This document shows, piece after piece, positions 28,493-37,257 of a stretch of 64,000 nt of DNA (position 1 is its first letter; each line of letters opens with the position of its first letter). Source of the stretch: Mesorhizobium sp. ZC-5 (GTDB lineage Bacteria > Pseudomonadota > Alphaproteobacteria > Rhizobiales > Rhizobiaceae); assembly GCF_025753855.1 (NCBI RefSeq), contig NZ_JAOWPT010000003.1:657032-721031 (forward strand), read 5' to 3'. The notes under the pieces are model-generated. The model worked only from the letters and a program-made list of their open reading frames with translations. It was not told the DNA's origin and did no database searches. The position numbers and the translations under genes were made by a program.

Positions 28493-30355
28493 ATGTCCCC
28501 GACCTCAAACGCCGATATGTCAACATTTGATTCCCGTCTTGCACGCCACTTCCTGCGCAGGCTCAGTCATGCCGCCGGGGATGCCGCGCTTAAACTGGCG
28601 ATTAAAACGGGAATCCTTGAACCCGGATATGCGCTGATCGATGGCCGTCGCGTCAAAACCTTCCGACCCGGTGTGGTGCTTCGGGGCAAGAGCGAATCCG
28701 AAATCGAACGAATTCTGCAAAAAAGCCGCCGCCGGGCCGTGCGTCAAAAATGGCAATTCGGCTCCGATGAGAATGGCTTCAACCTGCCCACTTTTGGCCA
28801 GGAGCCGCCTGCTCCGGGAAGCGCAACGGACAATGGGGCGGAATTTTCTGCCGAGCGGGACGACGGTGACGCGGCTGAGACAAGGATTGAGCAAGTCGGT
28901 GAAGCCTTGCCCGCTCGACCGATTGCAGAGCTGTTGCGCATGGTGCGGCATTCCGCTGAATCCTCGCGCCCGCAGGACGTCGCAACCCTTCTGCTGGTGG
29001 CCCAGGGACTTGTTCGAAGTCGGATTTCGCTCGAAGAGGCGCTCCGCATACTGAGCGTTCCCCAACCGATCGTCGCGGTCTCTTGTGATGTGCTGGGCTT
29101 TGAAGACAGTTTTGTTGACCTGCTTGAGCGTGGGCTCGTGCTGCCCGGAAAAATCGCACGTGCGAACGGATACGACATTTCCCGGAAGCGAGGATTGGGC
29201 TTTTCGACAACCGGTGAGCCGCAATGGGAAGTTTTTTGCTTCGCTGGCAAGCAGCGTCCCGATGAGGATTGGGAGATTGGTGATGCCGCGCTGATGGGGT
29301 TTCCTATCGTGGGCGTCACCGAAAAGCGCGACGTCCTGCCAAAAGGACTGGCGGCTGCGGCAATGCTTGATCTGAATTGCGGTGCTCTGAGCGCCGAGAT
29401 CGTCAACGGTACAATAGAAGCCGTCCTCGGCGGTACCCCAAGCGAATCCTTGCAGCCCGGCGATTATCCGCGACTTGGGCTTTCGGATCTGGCGATCGCC
29501 ATCCGGCCCGGCGTCTCGCCGTCGCGGGCAATTGTTATTCTTCGGGAGATCGTTGCGGCAAAAGCGAAGGCTGGTGACGACGGCAAAGCCGAGGACGAAA
29601 CGTCCCCTAGAAAAATGTGGGACGGAAAAAAGCCCGCACATAATTCCACGGCAAAGAATGATCGCGGCAAGGGTACCTCAGGCAGCGAAATCATTCAGCC
29701 TGTGCGGCCGACGGGAGACGAGACCAAGGACTGGTCCATCCTGCGTGTCGAGACGCTGTCGGGTTATGGCGAAGAAGTCACCGAATGGGCGTTGGCGTTA
29801 AAACAGGACCTGGAGTTATGGCGGTCGGGTGGCCTTGCGTGGAGCGACATGGTCTCGAAGCTGTTGCTCTCCGGCCCTCCGGGCACGGGCAAATCGCAGT
29901 TCGCCAGGGCCTTGTGCAACACGCTGGGCATTCCGCTGATCGCCACATCGGTGGCGACCTGGCTGGAGCCAAGCTATCTCGGCGACGTCCTGAGACGCAT
30001 GTCGAAAGCCTTTGCCGAGGCGCAGGATCATAGTCCGGCGATCCTGTTCATCGACGAGGTCGACGGTTTCGGCAGCCGCGGGCGATCCAGGACCCACGAT
30101 GATTACTGGAACGCTTTCGTCAACAAGGGGCTGGAACTGCTCGACGGTGCAGTAAAATCCTCTGGCGTGATCATTGTCGGGGCTGCCAACAACCCCGGGG
30201 CCATCGACAAGGCGCTGCTGCGTTCAGGGCGGCTGGAGCCCCACTTTGAAATCCCGCGGCCAGATACCGATGCGCTGGCAGGCATCATACGTCATCATTT
30301 GAAGGATGATCTCGACGTGGTTGTCGCCAGTGCGCCCGTGAAGGCGAGGAGCTGA
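28493..30355 (+). CDS. Soluble FtsH-like AAA+ ATPase, lid domain and protease missing
   Basis: A 620-residue protein. The first 400 residues are unfamiliar, without membrane segments, partly low-complexity (around 100-140 and 365-400). An AAA+ core follows: Walker A GPPGTGKS near residue 460, Walker B ILFIDEVDG near 518, sensor GAANNP and the arginine finger in LLRSGRLEPHFEIP. It stops just after the start of what would be the small lid domain (ALAGIIRHHLKDDLD). The lid and an M41 protease domain are coded by the next gene, two bases away. The pair is therefore a split FtsH-like protease. It lacks the membrane anchors of true FtsH, so it should work in the cytoplasm. The start at 28493 follows GCGGGAG. 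Confidence 0.8.
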   Translation: MSPTSNADMSTFDSRLARHFLRRLSHAAGDAALKLAIKTGILEPGYALIDGRRVKTFRPGVVLRGKSESEIERILQKSRRRAVRQKWQFGSDENGFNLPTFGQEPPAPGSATDNGAEFSAERDDGDAAETRIEQVGEALPARPIAELLRMVRHSAESSRPQDVATLLLVAQGLVRSRISLEEALRILSVPQPIVAVSCDVLGFEDSFVDLLERGLVLPGKIARANGYDISRKRGLGFSTTGEPQWEVFCFAGKQRPDEDWEIGDAALMGFPIVGVTEKRDVLPKGLAAAAMLDLNCGALSAEIVNGTIEAVLGGTPSESLQPGDYPRLGLSDLAIAIRPGVSPSRAIVILREIVAAKAKAGDDGKAEDETSPRKMWDGKKPAHNSTAKNDRGKGTSGSEIIQPVRPTGDETKDWSILRVETLSGYGEEVTEWALALKQDLELWRSGGLAWSDMVSKLLLSGPPGTGKSQFARALCNTLGIPLIATSVATWLEPSYLGDVLRRMSKAFAEAQDHSPAILFIDEVDGFGSRGRSRTHDDYWNAFVNKGLELLDGAVKSSGVIIVGAANNPGAIDKALLRSGRLEPHFEIPRPDTDALAGIIRHHLKDDLDVVVASAPVKARS

Positions 30356-30357
30356 TC

Positions 30358-31113
30358 ATGAACGCTCCCGCAACTGACCCCGCTGCCGCCAACCGCGTGC
30401 TTCGCTACCTGGCGCGTAGAGCCAACGGCATGACCGGGGCGGATATCGAGCGCGTGATGCGCGAGGCCCGCCGCAAGGCTCGCAGCGAGAAGCACCCGCT
30501 CACCTTTGCCGACATCGAAGCAATCCTTGCCTCCTCAAAAATTGCCAGGCCCGATCATCTGCGTTTCCGCATGGCGATCCACGAGGCTGGGCACGCCGTG
30601 GCGCGCATCCGGCTGGAGCTCGGTGAGGTGACGATGATCACGATCGATGCCCCGGAGGGTGGTTTTGTCGCAGGATCCCGCGATAGTGCGTATGAGCCGA
30701 CGGAAGAGCTGCTCACTGGGATCCTGGTTTGCACACTGGCCGGACGTGCCGCCGAACAGGAATTGCTCGGGCCGATCGTGGCGTGTGCCGGTGACGACGA
30801 CACCAGCGATCTCGCTGTCGCGACCCGACTTGCCTTCGACATGGAGACCAGGCTTGGCTTCGCACGGGACTGGCCGTTGCTTTATCGCAGCACCGAAGAT
30901 CGAACGACGATCCTTCTCCAGAACCGGGAACTGGCAGCGCGGGTGAATGCACGGCTGGACAATGCCTGCGACGCTGCTCGCGAGTTGGTCGTGCGGCGTC
31001 GGCCAGCCATCGAATTCGTGGCGGGCGAGCTGTTGATACACGACACCCTGGAAGGCTCCCAACTCGATGCGGTTGTCACCCAGGTCAGGAAGATGGTGGC
31101 CGACCCGCCATGA
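30358..31113 (+). CDS. M41 zinc protease with AAA+ lid domain, partner of the ATPase
   Basis: A 251-residue protein corresponding to the C-terminal half of FtsH. Residues 10-60 are the AAA+ lid (RANGMTGADIERVMREARRK). The M41 domain has the zinc site HEAGH at residues 75-79 and the third ligand Asp near 151 in TSDLAVATRLAFDMETRLGF, which aligns with the E. coli FtsH D-x-x-x-A-T pattern. GAGGAG lies just upstream of the ATG, so it can be translated by itself. The reading frame differs from the ATPase gene, so either this is a true gene split or one fused gene broken by a frameshift near 30340. Confidence 0.82.
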   Translation: MNAPATDPAAANRVLRYLARRANGMTGADIERVMREARRKARSEKHPLTFADIEAILASSKIARPDHLRFRMAIHEAGHAVARIRLELGEVTMITIDAPEGGFVAGSRDSAYEPTEELLTGILVCTLAGRAAEQELLGPIVACAGDDDTSDLAVATRLAFDMETRLGFARDWPLLYRSTEDRTTILLQNRELAARVNARLDNACDAARELVVRRRPAIEFVAGELLIHDTLEGSQLDAVVTQVRKMVADPP

Positions 31114-31219
31114 TTTGGAACGCCACGGCGAAACGCGGCGGCACCAACGGGAAGAGCCTGCGCAACCGGGCCGATCGGAAGTCCGACATGCAGGCAAGAT
31201 GTAATTTGCGAGGGCCGAT

Positions 31220-32062
31220 ATGAGGCTTTGGATCTGGTCGGATTTGCACCTCGAAATGCAAGACATTCCACTGCCGTCCCAGGCTCCCGACGGGGTGGAT
31301 GTCATCGTCTGCGCCGGCGATCTCTGCTATGCGCCCGATCTCGAGCGCCGGGCCTTCGACATTGTGCGTCGTTACGATCTGCCTCTGATCTTTGTGCCGG
31401 GAAACCACGAATATTACTGGGGCGGCTCAAGCGCCCGGTCGAAGCCCTCCGATCATCGCGCAATGAAGGAGGCAGCCGAGGCGTCAAAATCCTGGCGGCA
31501 ACCACTCATTCTGCTGGATGACGACATCGCAGAGATTGACGGTGTTCTTTTCATCGGCGGCACGCTGTGGACGGATTTCAAAATGGGTCTCGAGAAAGAG
31601 GCTGATCTGCGGTGGCGGATGACAGCTGCACCGAACCAACTCGCCGATTTCTCGCAGATCCGGCAGGGTAACGGGGAGCGGCTGTCGCCGCAGGTGATGC
31701 TGGGCCTCAACATCTTGACCTACGGCTTCATCGAACGGGAGTTGTCGATCCCGTTTAATGGCAAGAAGGTGGTCGTCACCCATCACCTGCCGCACCCCGA
31801 CTGCACCCCGGAATTCTATCGTGGCGGTCATCGCGGCGATGCCAATTACCTGTTCGCCTGCAGCGAGCATCTATTCGGTGACATCCTGAACTCCGAAGCC
31901 GCTCCGGCTCTTTGGGTGTGCGGTCACACGCACCATCCCGCCGATGTCACTGTCGGTAGGACCAGAATCGTCTGCAACCCGCGCGGCTACCTGGCTTTCG
32001 CCAACGAGCGCAACAACGGCTTTCGCTGGGATCTCGTCATCGACACGGAAGAGTTACAGTGA
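31220..32062 (+). CDS. Calcineurin-like metallophosphoesterase
   Basis: A 280-residue phosphoesterase with all metal motifs: SDLHLE (D-x-H), CAGDLC, GNHEYYWG, VVTHHLPH and CGHTHHPAD. It probably binds two metals. The target could be nucleotides, nucleic acid ends or phosphoproteins. No signal peptide, so it is cytoplasmic. It overlaps the next gene by four bases (GTGA), and 106 bases separate it from the protease gene, so it is part of the same run. Metallophosphoesterases recur in phage-defence loci, which is context only. Confidence 0.88.
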   Translation: MRLWIWSDLHLEMQDIPLPSQAPDGVDVIVCAGDLCYAPDLERRAFDIVRRYDLPLIFVPGNHEYYWGGSSARSKPSDHRAMKEAAEASKSWRQPLILLDDDIAEIDGVLFIGGTLWTDFKMGLEKEADLRWRMTAAPNQLADFSQIRQGNGERLSPQVMLGLNILTYGFIERELSIPFNGKKVVVTHHLPHPDCTPEFYRGGHRGDANYLFACSEHLFGDILNSEAAPALWVCGHTHHPADVTVGRTRIVCNPRGYLAFANERNNGFRWDLVIDTEELQ

Positions 32063-32553
32063 ACGGTCTGGTTGGAATCCGGAGGAAGCTTGGCAACTAC
32101 GCGCTCGGACACGGCGGCCATTTTGAGGTCGCGAAGGCTGGCAAAGTTCTGCGTGTCACTGTTGATTTCCATGTCCACGAGATCTGCGGCGCAATGCGGT
32201 TCGTCGATCGGCTGTTCAAGGCTTCGGGCATTCGAAACAACGTCACAGTTGTCCTTGGGCCAGCCCGTCCCATAGACGGGGCAATGCTGGCCGCCTCAGT
32301 CTTCCTGGAGTTCTATCGATACGCTTGCGAGCACAGGGGGCGTTTTCATGTAAGCCCGCGGCTCGATAGGACGACGGTTCTGTCGAGCCTGGAAATCTTC
32401 GCCGATTTCGAAGTGGGCGAAGAAGCAGCGAGAGACTGGCTGGCCGAAACGATCTGGATGTTTGGGCTGAAGGCGACTGCACTACCGTGGCGGCTCCTCA
32501 ACGAAAGAGATCGGCAATGCCTCTTGGAGAGGAGCGAGGTCGTAGGCCTATGA
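32059..32553 (+). CDS. Unknown protein, first of two tandem paralogues
   Basis: A 164-residue soluble protein, family not recognised. It is clearly related to the next gene: both open with IRRKLxxYAxGHGGxF, share a V-V-F-H strand, a SGI turn, an RYAxHxxGRF segment, and end with WLxExIxM and LNExxR. GTG at 32059 overlaps the stop of the phosphoesterase gene, and its own stop overlaps the ATG of the paralogue, so the three are translationally coupled. Confidence 0.7.
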   Translation: MNGLVGIRRKLGNYALGHGGHFEVAKAGKVLRVTVDFHVHEICGAMRFVDRLFKASGIRNNVTVVLGPARPIDGAMLAASVFLEFYRYACEHRGRFHVSPRLDRTTVLSSLEIFADFEVGEEAARDWLAETIWMFGLKATALPWRLLNERDRQCLLERSEVVGL

Positions 32554-33068
32554 GCGAAAACGGAGCGTCTGCCGTGAACGTGCCCGACGAAATCCGCAGG
32601 AAGCTGAAGCTTTACGCCTTCGGCCATGGCGGACAGTTCGATATTGGCTCCACGGAAGACCGTGTTCGTGTTGGAGTAAAGTTCCACCCGTATACGTTTA
32701 GTCTCGCGTACATGTTCGCAGAAGACGTCTTCCGAGGGAGCGGAATCGATGTCGAGTTCAAGCCCACATTGCTCGACAGGATCGTCGAGCCCAACGGCGA
32801 GCAGGTGGTGCGGCTGTTTTATGACGAACTGAAGCGGTATGCCGAACACCAGAGCGGCCGTTTTATCTTCGCACGACCGCCGGGCAATCGCATCGCTACG
32901 TCATCGATGAAGGTCTACGTCGACTTCGCCGACGAGCAGGCCGCGGTCGGCTGGCTCGAGGAGATGATCATGATGCTCTTTTTCCCCGCGGTCGCCATTC
33001 GCTGGAGCAAACTAAACGAGGCAGCACGCAATCGGATTTTGGAAAGTGCTGGGGTGCTAGGCAAATGA
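32550..33068 (+). CDS. Unknown protein, second of two tandem paralogues
   Basis: A 172-residue paralogue of the previous protein (EIRRKLKLYAFGHGGQF, ELKRYAEHQSGRFIFARPPG). The start at 32550 forms an ATGA overlap. Divergence between the copies is high, so the duplication is old and the two may form a heteromer. It precedes the reverse transcriptase gene by 158 bases. Confidence 0.7.
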   Translation: MSENGASAVNVPDEIRRKLKLYAFGHGGQFDIGSTEDRVRVGVKFHPYTFSLAYMFAEDVFRGSGIDVEFKPTLLDRIVEPNGEQVVRLFYDELKRYAEHQSGRFIFARPPGNRIATSSMKVYVDFADEQAAVGWLEEMIMMLFFPAVAIRWSKLNEAARNRILESAGVLGK

Positions 33069-33226
33069 GCGTGGTGCGCAGTTTGTTGGGGGGCTCGACG
33101 CTTGCCGGGGAGCGCGTTGGCGGCCCACTTTGGCGAAGAATCGGGTGGCAGCCGAGCTAGGAGTTTATTTATTGCGTTTTTAGCCGTGCCTGTGCTGTGT
33201 TGCGCAGAGACTTTGGGAGGGGCGAC
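33069..33226 (+). other. Leader region upstream of the reverse transcriptase
   Basis: These 158 bases carry no gene. They contain GCTCG at 33093 pairing with CGAGC at 33153, with further GC-rich complementarity inside, so a folded RNA is possible. Many defence RTs have a partner RNA near the gene. No structure was computed. Confidence 0.3.
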
Positions 33227-34864
33227 TTGGGAGATATCAAACTCGGAGAGCCCTTTGGAATGGACCTCGCTGGGCTTTCCGACGCGGACTGGACCTTGTC
33301 GCTCCAGCGCGTCATCCATGATCTGCGTTCGGACTTCATCTACGCGCCGCATATCGGCTTCATCTATCGGAAAGTCGGTCAGGATCTCGTCGAGATCGTC
33401 AAGCGGGAGCTGAAAGACGGCCAATACAAGCCAGGCCTGCCGCTTACGATCGAAGTCCCCAAATCGCACCGCATGCGAGTAAGAGTTCGTCCGCCGAGGC
33501 CAGGTCCAGCCTATTCCCGGCCCGGCAGCATTCTGTTGCCGAAAGACCGGTTATTCTACCAACTCTTGGCCGACAAGGCAGCTCCGATCATCGAAGCGAA
33601 AACTGATCAATCGCGATCGTTCAGCCATCAGCTTGAAGACGGCGGTTCACCCAGCATGTTTAAGTCGACGCGGGCGTGTTGGGCAGAACTTCAGAAGGCG
33701 CTGAGCCGGCACTCGTCCGGCAAGAAAAACAAGTACGTTGTGAAGATAGATGTCGCGAACTTCTTCGGATCACTGAATCAACACACGCTGATCAACGTCC
33801 TCGCTGACGCCGGTTATCCCACTAAGTTTCTGACACGATTAGAAGCACTGCTCACGGCCTACACGGGCGAGAGGAGTTCGAGGGGCATTATCCAAGGTAT
33901 TTATCCTTCCGACCTGCTCGGGAATTTCTATATGGAACCTATCGACCGCTTCCTTGCTGATCAAGACATCCCGTCCGCGCGGTATGTCGACGACATGTAC
34001 ATATTCCTCAGCAGTGTCGACGCGTCCGAACAGTTGATGAGGCAATTGATTCCCGAACTCCGCAGCTACGATTTGGTGCTTAACGAGGCCAAGTCCGCGA
34101 TCATGCCGAAGACTGCATTGAACACGGAGGAGCCGGACCTTGAAGCCTTGTTTGAACAGGCTGTGGAAGAGATTTCAAACCAGATCGATGAAGAGGACTT
34201 CGACGCTGACTATGGATTCCAGTCAGAATGGGAAGACGAGGACGAGCCGGAAACCGAGCACGACGGTGAAGACGATGATGAAGACCTTGAGCTCAAGGCC
34301 ACGAAAGTACTATTTGATGCCATCGCCGACCATCCTGGACATGAGGAAACCATCGAGCGCTTCTGTCTCCCCCTATTCGCAAAAGCCTCATCCGATTACG
34401 CGGTTGATCATGTTCTCGACGCATTCAAGAAACGGCCGTCAATGTCTCAGATTTACGTTTCCTATCTGGCGAAATTTCTGCCCCAGATTACCATCTATCA
34501 GTTTCTCTGCCGAAGCATTGAAGACCGGTCACTGGTGGACTGGCAGGTAATGTGGATTCTGGCCGCACTGATCACCAAGGAGCCGCCTGACGATGCTCCG
34601 GTTAAGACGGCACTCCAAATCCTGAAGGATGGCTCGGTGCACGACGCGACGAGGGCGACGGCAGCGATCTACGTTGGCCGATATGGCGACGCGGCGAGAC
34701 GGCGCGCATTGATCGCTGTTTACGGGTCGCTCTCCCCATACGTGCAATCTGCCATCTATTTTTCGTCTCGATACTGGCCGAGGAACGAACGCAGCAACGC
34801 GAGAGCGCAGTGGGGCGCTCTCGGTCCGTTGAATGAGTTGCTCACGAAGGCAATGGCGAAATAG
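33227..34864 (+). CDS. Reverse transcriptase with helical C-terminal region (defence-type)
   Basis: A 545-residue protein. The RT domain occupies about residues 60-310: ILLPKDRLFYQLLAD (finger region), KIDVANFFGSL (motif A with catalytic Asp), GIIQGIYPSDLLGNFYM (motif B) and ARYVDDMYIF (motif C, the YxDD box with both Asp). A very acidic stretch (DEEDFDADYGF, EDEDEPETEHDGEDDDED) follows near 315-360, then about 180 helical residues that look like HEAT-type repeats. There is no maturase, so it is not group II intron type; the layout recalls Abi- and DRT-type defence RTs. TTG at 33227 is taken as start for its GGGAGGGG site; GTG at 33197 is possible. I cannot assign the subtype by eye. Confidence 0.85.
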   Translation: MGDIKLGEPFGMDLAGLSDADWTLSLQRVIHDLRSDFIYAPHIGFIYRKVGQDLVEIVKRELKDGQYKPGLPLTIEVPKSHRMRVRVRPPRPGPAYSRPGSILLPKDRLFYQLLADKAAPIIEAKTDQSRSFSHQLEDGGSPSMFKSTRACWAELQKALSRHSSGKKNKYVVKIDVANFFGSLNQHTLINVLADAGYPTKFLTRLEALLTAYTGERSSRGIIQGIYPSDLLGNFYMEPIDRFLADQDIPSARYVDDMYIFLSSVDASEQLMRQLIPELRSYDLVLNEAKSAIMPKTALNTEEPDLEALFEQAVEEISNQIDEEDFDADYGFQSEWEDEDEPETEHDGEDDDEDLELKATKVLFDAIADHPGHEETIERFCLPLFAKASSDYAVDHVLDAFKKRPSMSQIYVSYLAKFLPQITIYQFLCRSIEDRSLVDWQVMWILAALITKEPPDDAPVKTALQILKDGSVHDATRATAAIYVGRYGDAARRRALIAVYGSLSPYVQSAIYFSSRYWPRNERSNARAQWGALGPLNELLTKAMAK

Positions 34865-35027
34865 GAGGGACCTAGACCGCACATTTTAGCTAAACGCTGC
34901 GTCGACCGCCGAGGCAGCGGCGGATCGTGGCAGCATATGCTTGCTTACACACGCGCTGCAGGCCTTTCCTGAGGGCATGACGCACACAGACTTGGAATGG
35001 AGACCACACGAGGGCGGACCGCGTGAT

Positions 35028-36674
35028 TTAGCCGAATACACCCTCGGAACCGGGCACCTCGGGCAGCTTCTTCTTCACCGCAGCGAGGATATCTTTCACA
35101 AATTGGGGGATGTAGCCCTGCTGGACTAGGGCCTCGGCGACGAACCGGGCTACCAAGGGCTTGTTGCGATCGCTGGAGATGCCGAGTTCGATCCGCGCTT
35201 TTATCTCCAACTCGTCGTACAGGCCCGCTTGGATCGCCTCCACATGCGCGCGACATTGCAGTTCCCAGTTGCCCTGCAGGATCGCATAGTTGTCATTTAC
35301 GCAGGCGGCAGGCTCGTCCGCTTCGTGGAGCCCAAGTAGGCGACACAGCGTCCGGTTGGCGGCTTTCTCGGAAGGCTTTCCGCCGTCATTGTCGAAGACG
35401 ATGTAGGTCCGGATGCCATGCACCTCATACAGCTGCGCCAGCGTATCGATAGTGGCCTTGCCGCCCGCGGACACAACGGAAATACCATACTCGTCGAAGT
35501 CCAGGCCGCAGGAACGGGCGAACACTGGCATCGCCTCGCGCTCGGACGGACCTTCGACTACTATAGCAACGCTCGCAAAGAACACCTCCGTCATTTCGGC
35601 CGTGCGGACGTTCCGGATGAAGGCTCGTACCGAGTCGACCGTCATCTGGTCGCGATAGGGATGCAGCTTCTTTCGCGCTGCCAGCAGGTCTTCGCTGGAG
35701 GCCATCTGCACTTGTGTGCAGACCTCGTCATCTTCGTCCTTGCACCTATCCACAAGCACGATGCGGTCGCTGCGGGCCACATCCAGGAAATGCGCGCTAT
35801 GAGTGGAAATGAAGATCTGGTTGCCTGCCATTGCCAGCCCCTCGAATTGTTTCATCAGGCTGCGCTGCGCATGAGGGTGCAAATACAACTCGGGCTCCTC
35901 GATGCCGAGCACCGCGTCTCCCCGAAAAGACTTCGCGAATGCTTGGAAGAGCGCAAGCACTAGCACGTTCCGAACGCCCGAGCCGACCTCGAGCGGGCTC
36001 CGAGGCACACCGTGTTCAACCAGCGTCGGATAAAGGCTACGATAGAGGTTCGTCTCCTCGAGCGTGCGGAATTCGAATGAGACGTCGTAGCGGGCTGTCT
36101 TCAGCTGAGCCGCGAAGGCATTTTTTAGTTCCTGCTCAAAAGCTTTGTACTGCTCCGTCTGCAGCAGTCCATGCGCGGTGTTCAGCGCCTCGCGGAGCTG
36201 CGTCAGCTGCTCGCCGCTGTCCTTCAGAGTCTGATGCAGGTGGCGCAACGCCTGACCAAAGATCGACCAACGAGAGGTAGAGAACTGACGCTCGTAGTTG
36301 CGGCTGGCATCAACATAGGCGAAGGCCAGCTCCTCCCGGTGGGCATTCGTGAAGGGTCGGACGGGCCTTCCTTGGTTGTCGAGAGCGTTTAGCGAATATT
36401 GTGGTTTAGACGTGTCAAACTCGATCTCGGAAACGTATGGATGATCTAGGCAGAGCCGAATGTAGACGCTGTTGTCGCGAATACGCCCATAGAAGTCGGA
36501 GTCATCGAGGTTCGCGGGCATAGGCCACCGCTCCCCCAGAATAAAATTTATCGCCGATAGGATGTTCGTTTTGCCAGCGTTGTTAGCCCCGACAAGGATA
36601 CAAATGTCCTCCGGATAGAAGTCGACGTATTTGATCGACCGCCAGTTTGCGATTTGGACACGGGTAATCTTCAA
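35028..36674 (-). CDS. OLD-family ATP-dependent nuclease
   Basis: A 548-residue OLD-family protein. The SMC-like ATPase domain has Walker A GANNAGKTNIL near residue 30, a signature helix SPLEVGSGVRNVL, Walker B GIEEPELYLHP and STHSAHFLD. The C-terminal Toprim nuclease domain shows VVEGPSERE and FDNDGG. Such proteins cut DNA and act in phage defence, alone or with a UvrD-like helicase (Gabija). No GajB-like helicase is adjacent, so this is probably a stand-alone OLD protein. The TTG start at 36674 is preceded by GGGGGA. It converges on the reverse transcriptase gene. Confidence 0.9.
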   Translation of the reverse strand: MKITRVQIANWRSIKYVDFYPEDICILVGANNAGKTNILSAINFILGERWPMPANLDDSDFYGRIRDNSVYIRLCLDHPYVSEIEFDTSKPQYSLNALDNQGRPVRPFTNAHREELAFAYVDASRNYERQFSTSRWSIFGQALRHLHQTLKDSGEQLTQLREALNTAHGLLQTEQYKAFEQELKNAFAAQLKTARYDVSFEFRTLEETNLYRSLYPTLVEHGVPRSPLEVGSGVRNVLVLALFQAFAKSFRGDAVLGIEEPELYLHPHAQRSLMKQFEGLAMAGNQIFISTHSAHFLDVARSDRIVLVDRCKDEDDEVCTQVQMASSEDLLAARKKLHPYRDQMTVDSVRAFIRNVRTAEMTEVFFASVAIVVEGPSEREAMPVFARSCGLDFDEYGISVVSAGGKATIDTLAQLYEVHGIRTYIVFDNDGGKPSEKAANRTLCRLLGLHEADEPAACVNDNYAILQGNWELQCRAHVEAIQAGLYDELEIKARIELGISSDRNKPLVARFVAEALVQQGYIPQFVKDILAAVKKKLPEVPGSEGVFG

Positions 36675-37257
36675 ACGCGGAATCCCCCAAGCACGCCCAA
36701 ACTATAGTCACGCACGGGCGAAGGCGAATCGATTGTTTAACCCGGTCCGGCCTCAAGACCACGAGCGCCAGCCCATCCGCCGTCATTGATCTTCTAAGTC
36801 GCGGGCATTCCTTACCCTTAGATGACGATGAGCAGCGGACCGCCCATACCAACGCGCATCGCGTTGGACGCCAAGGACCGGGAACGCTGGTTTTGCCAAA
36901 TGCCTTCTCGATAGTGGACGGTCGGGTTGCGCCCCCCCTGTCGGCGAGGCCGCCAATATTTTTCAAACATATCGAAGCTCTCGCGCTGCTGGGCTGGGAT
37001 GGCGGCGGCATCAATGCCGCCCAACGTCAGCAACGGCGGCGACGATCGTTCTGCGCAGCCATACATGTCGCGGGGAATCCTGATGGGGCGCGTGCCAGGC
37101 AGGCTTATCACGACGCGTGGGAGCGGAATTGGTGCGCGCCTTGCCGTCGTTCGAGACATCCATCACAACAATCGAGTTGGCTCGATGTTGGCTGAGAAAC
37201 GCTAGCAGACGACAGGCTATAATCGGTTCGCCGATCCGCTTCACCGGTAACGCCGCG
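36675..37257. other. Intergenic region, nothing supported
   Basis: About 580 bases between the OLD nuclease start and the end of the sugar oxidoreductase gene. Open frames exist on both strands, but none has a ribosome site and a recognisable protein. It may be decayed island sequence. Confidence 0.5.

Noticed and set aside
35028-36674. Gabija system (GajA plus GajB)
   Set aside because: The OLD protein fits GajA broadly, but no helicase gene is adjacent; the only UvrD-like piece is a distant fragment.
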